In this document: piece by piece, positions 9,567 to 19,173 of the stretch
Layout of the letters: every line of letters begins with the position of its first letter
How positions within the stretch are numbered: position 1 is the first letter of the stretch
Source of the DNA: Oehlia diaphana
Taxonomy: Eukaryota; Glomeromycota; Glomeromycetes; Glomerales; Glomeraceae
DNA: 20,181 bases
Assembly: GCA_003833135.1 (NCBI GenBank)
Contig: QZLH01000016.1
Span: forward strand, 231,994 to 252,174
Direction of reading: 5' to 3'
The notes under the pieces: model-generated
What the model was told of the DNA's origin: nothing
The model's input: only the letters and a program-made list of their open reading frames with translations
Database searches by the model: none
Program-made: the position numbers and the translations under genes

Positions 9567-9575
9567 AAACTGCTA

Positions 9576-10029
9576 ATTGCTTACGAATCTTAGTTTATTC
9601 TTACGAATCTTAGTTCTTTCTGTAATTCTGTCTTTCAGAAGCCATACAAACCGTTCCATTATTTCCTTATTATCACGAAACCCGTTTCGTCCGGCAATAC
9701 CTACAAGAAAGAGAAAGAAAAAGACACGTTAAAACGTTTCTAAAATAAAAAAAATGACTCCCTTTCTCATTTACCTTAATTCCGGTTCGTAGTTTCGACC
9801 GGCGTTCCCGTTCCTATATATCAAATACATTAACGATGACAACAGCCATGGAAATGCTCCAAACTCGGGAAAGACTTGAGGAAAGGAAGACTGTGACGCG
9901 TGACGTTTAATTGATGCACTATCGACCATAGGCTAATCGTAGATCATTACTAATTGAGGTTAATGATATTTTAGAACTATAAAAATAAATTTTTACTGAA
10001 TTTTTATGCTTAGCCAAAATTAAATTTAA
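9576..10029. other. Mixed-composition spacer with a possible minus-strand exon
   Basis: On the minus strand, a T-rich tract ending CTTGTAG (about 9705-9699) is followed by an open frame of some 42 codons containing FRDNKEIMERFVWLLKDR. Upstream, GGAATTAAG/GTAAATGAG near 9777-9768 looks like a donor site. I do not recognise the peptide. It could be a remnant exon of the region upstream of the duplicated gene. The rest, 9850-10029, holds nothing I can name. Confidence 0.3.
9580..9615. repeat. Two 16-bp direct repeats, CTTACGAATCTTAGTT
   Basis: The 16-mer occurs at 9580-9595 and 9600-9615, separated by 4 bases. A diverged relative lies on the opposite strand near 1448-1463. It sits just outside the duplicated SF3B4 unit. 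Confidence 0.8.
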
Positions 10030-10039
10030 TAACAGATAA

Positions 10040-10886
10040 GAATGGTCAACCATTTTGAAGAGTTTAAATGAGCACTCAGCCGCTGGTGTGACGGGAATTA
10101 CCTATATAATGATCAAACGCCTACCCCCTCAGCTTCAGAAGTTGATTCAGGAGTAACACTTCTTTCAGGGCAGATACCAGAAAATGGAAATCCTTAACCA
10201 TACTTCCGATCCCCAAGCCTGAGAAGTTTAATTAAATATGGCCAATGTTAGGCCCCATAGCTCTTTTGGACATTTTCAGGAAAATTTTAACTAAGACCTT
10301 AAACATGCGTTTGAGTAACATCTTTCCAACTAACAACGAGATAGCCTTTCACCATTATTATGGCGAATATCTATGATCCACTGATCAGAGCCATCACCAC
10401 TATGGAAACACAAAATAAGATGCCATACGGATATGAAATCAACTGTAACTGGCCAACAGATCCTTCCGACCCAAATACATGAATCATTTATAAGAAGACT
10501 GTCGCTTTAACCGCTTATATGGACGATACAGCCTTTATTGAAACTTCTAAAGAGAGAATGCAGGAAGTTTTGAACATTGCTAACTCGTTTATGCTATGAT
10601 GGATATTAATATCAACGTGAAAAAGTGCGATCTGTTGGTATTTAATTCACCACTTCCCAAGGTAGAGAATAAAGCATACTTAGGTGACGCAGAAGAAGAC
10701 ATCATTAGGGCCTCCACAGGGGAAATAAGATACCTTGGGGTGTGGCTTGCTGAAAAGAAAGCAAAGTTCTTGAATAAACAGTGAATAATCGGAATCAGGG
10801 ATGCCTTCATACAGACAATTGGGAAGAAATCACTTTCCATCGCTCATGTAGTCTATTTAATCATAAGGTTCTTTACCTCAAGATAG
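10040..10886 (+). pseudogene. LINE reverse transcriptase domain, internally deleted
   Basis: The fragment starts with EWSTILKSLNEHSAAGVTGI, then a stop at 10154-10156. NVRPIALL-type sequence lies near 10238-10275 across a frameshift. After about 10335, the sequence jumps to a palm block matching SPLLWRIYYDPL, so the fingers-palm segment with the first catalytic Asp (motif A) is deleted. The catalytic motif C survives as YMDD at 10516-10527, followed by TAFIETSKERMQEVLNIANS. The thumb part has KCDLLVFNSPLPKVENK (from 10624) and GEIRYLGVWLAEKK (10720-10761). The stop TGA at 10782-10784 lies where Trp is expected. The remnant breaks off at 10886 in KVLYLKI. Missing motif A and the stops make it inactive. 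Confidence 0.85.
10880..10886. repeat. Possible 7-bp target duplication, left
   Basis: AAGATAG occurs here and at 11305-11311, at the two edges of a segment foreign to the LINE. Joining the LINE across the segment gives a continuous frame, LKI then D. Confidence 0.5.
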
Positions 10887-11304
10887 CCTAATAAAAATCA
10901 GTTGGATTGGACCATAAACCTGCCCTCATAAGGCGCGTGGGAATATCTTGAAGGAACATCAATTCTAAGTGTTTAAACCATGTGGCTTTTCTCTCTTTGG
11001 CTGAGAGGCCGGGGAGTAATCTCGATTGTGTCCATGTGAGCATATGTTTTCCATCATGTACAGTGAGTGTGAGTGAGGTGAAGAATAACGGGTGTCTGTC
11101 CGTGTGTCTGTTCATCGTTAACAATGATGACGGCGTAAAGCGTTTTGTCCATTCATCAATTATCTTGACTCCACTCCCATTAATTGTGAAAGACTCCGTC
11201 ATAACTTGTTCTACATTGAGTCGTATCCCCATGTCATATGTAAGTAACATGCAATATACTGCAAAGTTGTTTCTTGCTATAATTGTTATTTACAGCTTCG
11301 TCTA
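10887..11304 (-). mobile_element. Foreign insert in the LINE, with a minus-strand open frame
   Basis: This 418-bp segment does not read as LINE on the plus strand. It is flanked by the 7-bp repeat AAGATAG. On the minus strand it has a 120-codon open frame from 11250 to 10888 of normal amino-acid variety, with segments FTINGSGVKIIDEWTKRF, RHTDRHPLFFTSLTLTVHDG and ATWFKHLELMFLQDIPTRL. I do not recognise it with confidence. The WFKHLE region faintly recalls the linker between reverse transcriptase and RNase H in other fungal LINEs, so it may be a fragment of a different retroelement. No terminal repeats or A tail are seen. The open frame on the opposite strand (10982-11305) is its shadow. Confidence 0.45.
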
Positions 11305-11311
11305 AAGATAG

Positions 11312-12851
11312 ACGCACAAAAGAATGAGCTATAGTCAAAGGATACAAAGGGTGGTAAGCCACCAAAATTATTGAAAAATCGCATAATGCCGAGTCGCTAA
11401 CGGTGGAAATCTGGCATATAACAGAATTCGAACCTCAACGAGGTAATTTATATCAACTAGAAAAACCGAATTCCAAGATTACAAAGGAAATACGTAGAAG
11501 AGCAGCTAGAGTTGTTAATCAGACCATTGACAATGGTTCCGTAACCATTAACACTCCGATGAATATCAAGACTCACAACAACTACGATCAATCTCGACTA
11601 TTAACAGATGGGAATCTGACACAGATGATTACATAGTGATGGATCATGTGCAACCAAAAAGGAAAACAGGAATACGGAGTGGCAGATACAAAAGTGGTTT
11701 GGCTCCTCATAATTAGGTAAATTCCTGATGGCTACTAAAGATCGTCTATCGAACTTGGATCAATTACACTTCTACACAAACGGTAGCATCATTACCGCAC
11801 AATTCAAGATGGAAACGCTATCATAAATAATAGGTGGGATTCAGGTACTTATGAAGTTATTCAGGGAGCTGCCTTTATAGAGAGCACGACAGAAGAATCC
11901 TTAATCTCACGTATTGATAATTGCCATCCTCAACAAGAGCGGAGATCTATCCAATATTCTTAGCCTTACTTACTTGCTCACTAAACTCAAAAGTGTATAT
12001 ATATACAGATAGTGCAGCTACGATTCAAGCAATTAATAGTTTTCTTTATAGACGAATGTGGACAATATTAGATTGTTTACTTTTATTTAAATTTTTAGTG
12101 TAGTTAAGGAAAATAATTTAGATTTAAATTTACACAAGGTCAAAGGGCATAGTGGGAATTTATGGAACGACAAAGTAGACGAATTAGCCAAACAAGCTTC
12201 TTCTAGTACTTCAGCTTCGAATATTGTACAGTTCAGCCAGGGCCATGATGGTTTAAATCTCGTTCCAATAATAAATGAGGTGCCAGTGGAACAAAAACTC
12301 AGAAAATTTGTGAAGAATGTAATGAACTTCGTTAATGATGGACAATATGGACAATGGAGCCAACTGGGCTGTAATCAAGATGCTCTACTGGACAGAGGAT
12401 TACGATTTGGGTTATTACATGGAATGCCCTAAAACAAGTTTAACATTTTAAGTGCGCAAGTTCCAAACAAAACAAGTTATGGGCTTTTGGATCAAACTAT
12501 TAAACAACCTTCTACCGATCGGTTAAGTCCCTTAAATTGCGACACCCGAACTTATATAAAAATTTCACCTGCCCGATGTGCAACTTAGAAGACGAAACAA
12601 TATCACACATTACCTCCTGTACGGGTTCCCCCACAACTGAAGCAAAGGAAAAAATTTATATAAATCTTCGCAAATCCTTGCTTGATATATTAAGAAAGAC
12701 TTATTTAAATATAAAACAGTCGATGGTTGATAATTTGCTAAATAAAATAATAGGTGAGTCAGCCTGTTCAGAAGAATTTTCATCCTTGTATAAAGAGGCA
12801 ATGATGGGAAAGATTGACACAGTCACTACAACCAGAATTAGGAATTATTAA
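11312..12851 (+). pseudogene. LINE RNase H domain and Cys-His knuckle, decayed
   Basis: The RNase H domain spans about 11755-12200. The first catalytic site reads FYTNGSI, so the usual Asp of TDGS is Asn (codon 11779-11781). The Glu survives in SSTRAEIYPIFLALL (near 11940), the next Asp in YTDSAATIQAI (near 12001-12035), and the last in GHSGNLWNDKVDELA (12145-12190), across two frameshifts. After that, a long frame contains VEQKLRKFVKNVMNFV and LDRGLRFGLLHGMP. A frame from 12537 to 12851 contains FTCPMCNLEDETISHITSC (12565-12621), a C-x2-C, H-x4-C knuckle found in such LINEs, followed by a helical tail. The stretch 11312-11750 is LINE-like but too broken to align with confidence. Confidence 0.8.
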
Positions 12852-12879
12852 ATATTAAACGAAACAAAGGCATCAATAT

Positions 12880-13200
12880 ATGCACCAAACTACTAACAAA
12901 CACTCGCATGGGATTTCCACTTCAATGAAGCTAACCAAGTATAATCCTTCTGCACAGGACGATATTGAAATATACGATAACCCAAGTCGCATTGATAATC
13001 ATGAGAACCCTCCAATAACGATTTCACCGCAACAATGTTTCTCACGGGCTCTAACGAAAATGAAGGATCAGGCATGGAATTTCACCAAGAAATCATTCAT
13101 ATATCCTTGGACTTATAAAACTGTCGAAATCGTTAGAAGGACTGTTTTTAGAATTTTGAAGCTTTGGTTTGTGATTCGATTATTTAAAGATGGAGGATGA
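12880..13200 (+). pseudogene. LINE C-terminal open frame, function unknown
   Basis: A 106-codon open frame follows the knuckle frame, shifted by one base. It includes HSHGISTSMKLTKYNPSAQ, NPPITISPQQCFSRALTKM and a basic, aromatic end (WFVIRLFKDGG). It ends 240 bases before the LINE tail. It is probably the C-terminal extension of the LINE protein, joined in the ancestor to the preceding frame. I recognise no domain. The reverse-strand frame 12893-13075 is its shadow. Confidence 0.5.
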
Positions 13201-13400
13201 ATTTTGTCTTTTATTTTATCTTATATTTTAGATAGAATTTTAATTTTAATTAGGTAATATATTATATGTGACTGGCAGATAATATATATATAGGCCGGTT
13301 ATAGATTAGATTTGGTTAGACTCATGGAATATATTTGCAGGCGGGTAGGGTGTAAATTATTTATAATAAGATAGATTCTTGTAGTGTATCCTTTAAATAA

Positions 13401-13413
13401 GGAGCACTGCTCC
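13401..13413 (+). other. LINE 3' stem-loop candidate
   Basis: GGAGCA and TGCTCC pair around a single base, 30-odd bases before the element end, followed by CTTTGAGTATAACAATAAT. LINE reverse transcriptases often recognise a hairpin at this place. A one-base loop is too tight as written, so the real fold would open one or two pairs. Confidence 0.35.
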
Positions 13414-13446
13414 CTTTGAGTATAACAATAATAGTAATAAAAATAA

Positions 13447-14247
13447 TGTCATATTATCAAGTTTTTTTTTACATAATTTCATAATTTTCTATTTTAAGAT
13501 TATGATACCATATATATTTAAGATACTAGATATTAAGAAATTTTTATATAAATTTATTTATACTAATACAATTAGTTAATATAGTATAAATACTTTTAAA
13601 TATACCAAATATCATCTGAGTGTTTCTCAAATTCCAAATTTAATTATTAAAAGAAAAATAAAATACTTCTAATATATTAATCCACCTTAAAAAAATATCA
13701 AACAAATCTTTATTGTAATTGACTATATTAGTTTAACAATTAAAATAAACTCGAAATGTTAATAAAACGCGTTTACTCTCCAAAATTGCTATTATGAAAT
13801 TTAGAAAAAAACCTAAATTTCAATATTTTACGAAGGAACATAGATATTTTTCATGTTTTGATAATATTTCGGCGTTTTATATGTAACTTTTGTAATTTTT
13901 AATTAGACGTTGATATTGTTAAAAATAATTTATATTTTCAATTTGTAACTTGGATAATTAGTAATATTCTTTACAACTTTATTCTTTATTCAAAATAAAA
14001 ATATTATCAAATATAAACAACTGGTTTCCATAAATTTTGAAACACATTATTTTATTTTACATCCAAATCGAATCGTATGACATAAAAAGACTGAAAATTC
14101 CTAGCGAAATTAAAAAAAAAATTCACTCTTTTTTTTTATTTTTCCTTTTACAAAAAAACAATCAACATTTAATTTAATGTTATTGAATTCAATTTATGAA
14201 CGTCTAGAAAATTGCTTAACTTAATTATATTACAAATAAATGACGCA
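13447..14247. other. AT-rich intergenic sequence, nothing recognised
   Basis: Both strands are rich in stops. I see no transposon ends, RNA genes or repeats beyond short A/T runs. Confidence 0.5.
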
Positions 14248-14424
14248 CTATGCAGTTGGTACAAACAAATGACGTGTACGAAACGACATAATACTACGGA
14301 CATCAAAAATTTGATAATATATTGGATAAAGTACTAAACGTGGTGTTAATGTGAGATTATGTGCAGCATTAGGAATTGTTTCAATTAGAATTTTTTGGTA
14401 GGGCAAAATATCTTGAGGAAATTG
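14248..14424 (-). other. Orphan open frame, candidate last exon
   Basis: The minus strand is open for 58 codons up to a TAG at 14250-14248, in a region where stops are otherwise frequent. The peptide has balanced composition, for example ILPYQKILIETIPNAAHNL and FRTRHLFVPTA, unlike the low-complexity frames nearby. It has no ATG, and a possible acceptor (CTCAAG) lies near 14414. I do not recognise the family. It may be the 3' exon of a gene or pseudogene whose other exons I could not place. A hydrophobic open stretch in another frame lies at about 14475-14580. Confidence 0.3.
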
Positions 14425-15540
14425 TCAAGACGATGATGTAAACGACTGATGAAAATAAATTATTAGCTGCATGAAGTTATAACATTATCATATAAATTTT
14501 TTAGCATAAAAAAAATCAGACTTAACAACAATATCGGTCGATATGTGATGGCTATGATGGAAAATTGTAAGATTAAAGATATTTTATTATATTCAAGATT
14601 ACGCAATTTTTATAAAAAAAAGGTGTAAAATAAATGAGCCGAAACAAAAGAAAAAGCAAATTAATAACCAGAATTATTTAAAAACTATATATATGTGTTA
14701 GGTCAGTAAATGTTTTCTTATGGAATTAAGTCTAGCAGTCGTTAAGCGTATACGAGTTATATCGGATACCCTTTCAGCGTCATGATTTAATAGCTGCTGA
14801 TCCATTATAATAAATGCAATATTATACAAAACTTTAATTAAATTTCAAAATTTAAAACGTCTTTTCCAAATTCCGTATAATCAGATCGGATTCACATTAT
14901 GAATTTTTAGATAAGATATATATATAGAGAGAGAGAACGGATAACCTATTACGATGATATATATTTATATAATTCAGAAATAAAATAAATAAAACGTATA
15001 AAACGTAAAATAATAAAAAAATAAACATAGCGGCGCGGGTACATTAATTTGTACGACAGATCAAATGATTGATGAGGCTAATGATAATAATTATTAGTAA
15101 TATTTTATTGTTAGAAATCTTGTTATAAACTTTATTCTTTTTTTTTTGTAGAAAATAAAGAAAAAAATCTTATAAGAAAATATTTGGTATTCACATTGGT
15201 CTTTCTTTACAAATAAAAATATTTGTATTTATATGCTATTGTACGGCGTGCTTAATAATGGTATGATGTGGCGCGAACTACTCGTGAACGATCAAATTAA
15301 TTATGTGAGATGAAAATACTTAGTTGATCAATCAATATTGTAACCTTATTATATAAAATAAGTAAAAATAATAATCTTTATTCTATAAGTTGAATTTAAA
15401 TTATTTAATCTAAATGTCTATAAAAATTATACGTCTAAATCATCTATAAAATAATGTACTATTATATTAATATTAAAATGTAATTCTAAAAATAAAATTT
15501 AAATAAAATTTATTAATTTATTATATTTTATATAAAACGT
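14425..15540. other. AT-rich intergenic sequence
   Basis: Apart from the hydrophobic stretch noted with the orphan frame, and a short TA/GA simple repeat near 14915-14937, I see only A/T-rich non-coding sequence. A 26-codon plus-strand frame at 15233 (MLLYGVLNNGMMWREL) is too short to support. Confidence 0.45.
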
Positions 15541-15729
15541 TTAATTATTACCGCGTCGTGGATCGTGATAGATAAATGACATCGAATTAATGGAAAGATG
15601 AGCAAAGCTATCAAAGTACCAGTTGATATTAGAAGGATCCCAGCAACAGGAGAAGCGCATCCTCCTCTTTCTAATCAAAACAAGTCTTTCAAAATAGGAA
15701 TGTTGGTCCGAAAAAATACTACACATCAT
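15541..15729 (-). other. Orphan open frame of 62 codons, unknown
   Basis: This minus-strand frame (MMCSIFSDQHSYFERLVL, then RKRRMRFSCCWDPSNINWY) lies in a patch of higher GC content than its surroundings. A second minus-strand frame in the same bases encodes a membrane-like stretch, SPVAGILLISTGTLIALLIF. Only one can be real, and I cannot choose. It could be an exon of the same locus as 14248-14424, about 1.1 kb away on the same strand. No family is recognised. Confidence 0.25.
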
Positions 15730-16055
15730 TATTGTAATATATTTAATTAATAAATAATTTATTCAAATTAATTTTATAAAAATAAATAATATATATTACA
15801 TACTTACAAACTATTTACATATTACGGAAGTAAAATTTATAATAATCAAGAGCACAGTTCATCGTAGCCAATTAATTTTTCTACCTTACTTCCTATTTGA
15901 GATTAAGCCATGCCCTGAGTGAGTTTATTATGTTCTTTTCTTCAAAAAGGAATTGAAAAATGATGTTATAACTACAAAATTCAGTTAGGAATACATATAT
16001 GTATGTATGTATTTAAAGGTAATTTGATTTATTTTCGAAAAAAGTGATAGGGAAT

Positions 16056-16088
16056 GTATAATAATGTATATAATGTACATTATTATAC
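16056..16088. repeat. 13-bp perfect inverted repeat with 7-base loop
   Basis: GTATAATAATGTA at 16056-16068 pairs with TACATTATTATAC at 16076-16088. It is almost pure A/T, so it may be a chance or slippage product. Confidence 0.6.
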
Positions 16089-18293
16089 GGTATATAAAGG
16101 AATGTATATGAATTCAGTAGTTATAGTACCAAAAGTAGGTAAAGAAGAAAAGATTAATAAAGAGTATTAAAGATGTAATAAAGATGTAATAAAAATCGTT
16201 TAACGGATAGCATATATTTATATAAAAAAAAATTTGCGATCTTTTTTTTATAAAAACCAGTTAACGAAGGCTGATTAATTTTAACTTGCATATGATCTAG
16301 CTTATAATTTGTGGACAAATCAATAACTTTAGAGGCTTTGGTGGCTTGCTGTTTACTTTACGTAAAAAATCTGTCAACGGTAAGGCTGTTAAAGATGCTG
16401 ATTTTCTGGTGATCAAATCAATATTAGGGCTTTAGGGGCTTGGCGGCTTGCATATTCCAATTTGGAAATGTGGACACGTTCAATGTTTGAAGCGCTCAAA
16501 ATTGATCGAAATTTTTCAAGATATTGACGTTTGAAGATGATCTAATGTAGGTTTTTTCGAGAGATTGTAATAGAAGAATAATGGTTATCCTTAATTAAAT
16601 GAAATTTTATTACAAAAGAACGCTCCTTATTTAAAAACTTTAGTGATCATCTATCGATGTATAAGAGATTGCCATATATGGTTTGGTTGCAATGCCGACT
16701 AATAATAATAGATTTATCAATCCATCAATCCATCGTGGAATATTTCTTCCAGTTTAAGATTATACTTTCGTAATATTTGTTACATCAATTGAAACTTAAT
16801 CAGTAATCATTTGTTGAAATTTTTCACACAAATAAGCCTTTTTCACGGATATACTCGTTTGTACCTGATCCAAGTATTACAATAATGATTTAAAATTGTT
16901 ATTGTTTCTAATTTTGGCAATTACATATATTTATAGTACGAATGTACACGTTCAACGCTCAAATTGTTTGTAAAAAATATTTGAAGGAGCAATATACGCT
17001 ATTTATCGAAAGTTATATTTTTCGGTACAAAAAAAGAATTGAAGGTTAAAAAATATTACAAAATATGTTTTTCTCATCTTGTTTTAAATTTATGGCAAAT
17101 AGATTAATTTTATGATTACAAATCAGAACACTGACCCTTTTACTCATGGGTACATATTAAAACGTAACATCCGACCGATAAACAGTAGAAATGACAATTT
17201 CAAAAGTACAACCATGTGTATCTATCGTATAATTTTAATATAAATTCTTATGAAATCTCTACAAAAGATGCGGTAAATTGTTTTTTATAATCGGTCCGAT
17301 ATCGGGAATTTCGCCGCATTTAACAAGAAATAAAGCCACAGTTATAAAATTTTTTAAAAGCAACATCTCGTGACCTTGTTGTACGACATTAAGTTTTCTG
17401 CGCAATAAACCTGAAAATTCTCATTGTACATGAAAATGTATAAGGCATGATCATTTAAAAGGAAGAATGGTTAGCATATTTTTTGATTAACCGAAACAAA
17501 GTTAAAAAGAAATGTAATTCTAAAAGTAGTTATTAATTATGAAGTGACACGAAATCACTGAATGAACGTAACAACGACTGATCATTATGCTTGATATGCC
17601 GATATGTTGATATGCATCCAAAATATATGTAATCAAATTCACTCCTACGTCATTGCTTTGCTAGGTTAAAAACACATATGGGTATGTTCAAAAAACACAA
17701 AGTCAATTCAAGATATCTTGCAGCAAGAACACAAGTTCCATAAGTTTTCTATAATTTACTTGACCCAATTTATATTAAATTTAAATATAAGATTATTTTT
17801 TTTATTAGTAACACGTATTTCTTTATTAATTTTATTAAAAATTACGAGAAATACATGGGATTAAAATATTAAATTTTAAAACTATCAACCAACACAACAT
17901 TATGATGTTGCCTCTCCCAAACTGGTCTTTCAGAATGAACCCAAACCTTGAACGTACGATATTAATAATAAATTACTTTTTCTCGGTTCAAACAAACTAA
18001 TTTTGTTAGTAATTGATAAACAAAACATTAAAATTTGAAACATAATGTAATAATTAAAAATTCTAATTAAACTTTTTTAATTTTCTTTATCCATTTAAAG
18101 AAATGAAATCTTATATCAGTACCGTATATCTGTATATGCACTATGGTTAAATTCGTTAAAAAATAATTACTTTCTCCATAATGTTACTCGCTGATTTAAC
18201 GTCCCACAATTTTGCGTTCTTTTTTTACAAAAGAAAATTTTAAAAGAGTAAAAAATCTGAATACTTTGTCACAAATATACAATTACTGCAAAA

Positions 18294-18318
18294 ATATATA
18301 TATATATATATATATATA
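18294..18318. repeat. (AT)n microsatellite
   Basis: About twelve uninterrupted AT units span 25 bases. Confidence 0.95.
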
Positions 18319-19007
18319 CATTTAAAGACACTTAGTTAGATGGGTTCTTTATTTTGATTTTATTTTCCTAACATTATAAATATCGATACTTGAAAAACTA
18401 CCCTCTCCTCATCTCTAATGGTTAGCATACGATTTCAATTTTATGGAGAAATTCTCTGCGCTACTGTATATAATATGAGCGATAGTAAATCATCATCTTA
18501 CTGTACACTTCATTTTTACCTCCATTAAAATATTTATCGGACTGAATAAACGGATTCATTAATTGATAATATGGAATGTAGTATACGAGGAATAGCTGTA
18601 CGCATGGGTTTTCTATAAGTTTAGTACTGTATACTTTAAAAAATTAATTTGCATATTTTTTTCTGATTTTCTGAACACTGATCATCATGTGATTTGCCAT
18701 CAATCAAACTGATGCGTAAAAAATATTAAAATATCTTTTACAATGAATATATAATGACAACATTCGATAAATATGTTACATAAATATTATCATTTTTTTA
18801 ATTAAATCTTTCCGACCAGAATAATCATAAAAAATATACCTAATAATTTCAGAACACAAATAATGGGAACCCATAAATCTTTATATCAATGTGAATTAAA
18901 CAAATTGTTAGATCAGCATGTTACTAGTTCTTTTATGTTAAATACTTGTTAATTATATTTATTTTAGTTATTTATCTTATGAAATGTTATTATACATGTA
19001 CTATATA

Positions 19008-19171
19008 CAGTCAAATCCCGAACCCTTGATATAGTGAATTTTTCAGACAACTATAATAAATTTCCCCTTGCTATAACGAATTAACCAATCAAATCTCTTA
19101 AAATCTTCACTATACCCCTATAGCGAAGTTGAAGTCTGGACCCTAGGGTTTGTTATAATAAAGGTTGACTG
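19008..19171. mobile_element. Pogo/Tigger-type MITE, 164 bp
   Basis: The left end reads TA-CAGTCAAATCCCGAACCC and the right end, reverse-complemented, reads TA-CAGTCAACCTTTATTATAAC. Both have CAGTCAA termini flanked by a TA dinucleotide (19006-19007 and 19172-19173), the usual pogo/Tc1-mariner target. It has no coding capacity and would depend on a pogo-family transposase supplied elsewhere. The inner parts of the two arms are only loosely complementary. Confidence 0.8.
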
Positions 19172-19173
19172 TA

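Larger units (their letters stand above)
8473..9575 (-). repeat. Duplicated segment, copy 2 (SF3B4 pseudogene unit, inverted)
   Basis: The reverse complement matches 123-1347, including introns and both flanks. The 3' flank of the gene (GAATACTCAATAA region) meets the Helitron-like remnant at about 8470, tail to tail. Compared with copy 1, it lacks a block from just after the intron 3' end to within intron 1, so exon 1 is gone. It also lacks 27 bp of exon 3. Confidence 0.85.
10030..13446 (+). mobile_element. Non-LTR retrotransposon (LINE), 5'-truncated and decayed
   Basis: The order reverse transcriptase, ribonuclease H, Cys-His knuckle, then a short AT-rich 3' tail is typical of a LINE with an RNase H domain. 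The 5' part (endonuclease and the start of the reverse transcriptase) is missing. The 3' end at about 13418-13446 is a TAACAATAATAGTAATAA-like microsatellite, a common LINE tail. A small stem GGAGCA/TGCTCC at 13401-13413 lies just upstream and could be the structure recognised in priming. An unrelated insert splits the element at 10887-11304. I could not find a clear target duplication. Confidence 0.85.
15730..19005. other. AT-rich intergenic sequence with minor repeats
   Basis: I see no gene. Small features are a 13-bp perfect stem at 16056-16068/16076-16088 (GTATAATAATGTA), two imperfect direct repeats of a GGCTT-GGCTTGC motif near 16319 and 16418, and a TA microsatellite near 18294. Short open frames around 16310-16440 are in two frames at once and do not resemble a family I know. 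Confidence 0.5.

Noticed and set aside
9514..9580. Hairpin plus downstream CTAA as a Helitron 3' end
   Set aside because: In the orientation required, the CTAA lies about 22 bases from the stem, further than usual, and the other two copies of the hairpin lack a CTRR. The intron-end interpretation fits better.
10589..10840. 83-codon minus-strand open frame opposite the LINE thumb region
   Set aside because: The plus strand carries recognised reverse transcriptase sequence here, so the minus-strand frame is a shadow.
10982..11305. 107-codon plus-strand open frame opposite the insert's minus-strand frame
   Set aside because: It overlaps the more protein-like minus-strand frame and looks like its shadow, with long hydrophobic and Ser/Val-rich runs.
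11418..11438. Minus-strand GGTTCGAATTC resembling a tRNA B box
   Set aside because: No A box, acceptor stem or anticodon arm can be folded around it, and it lies inside the LINE remnant.
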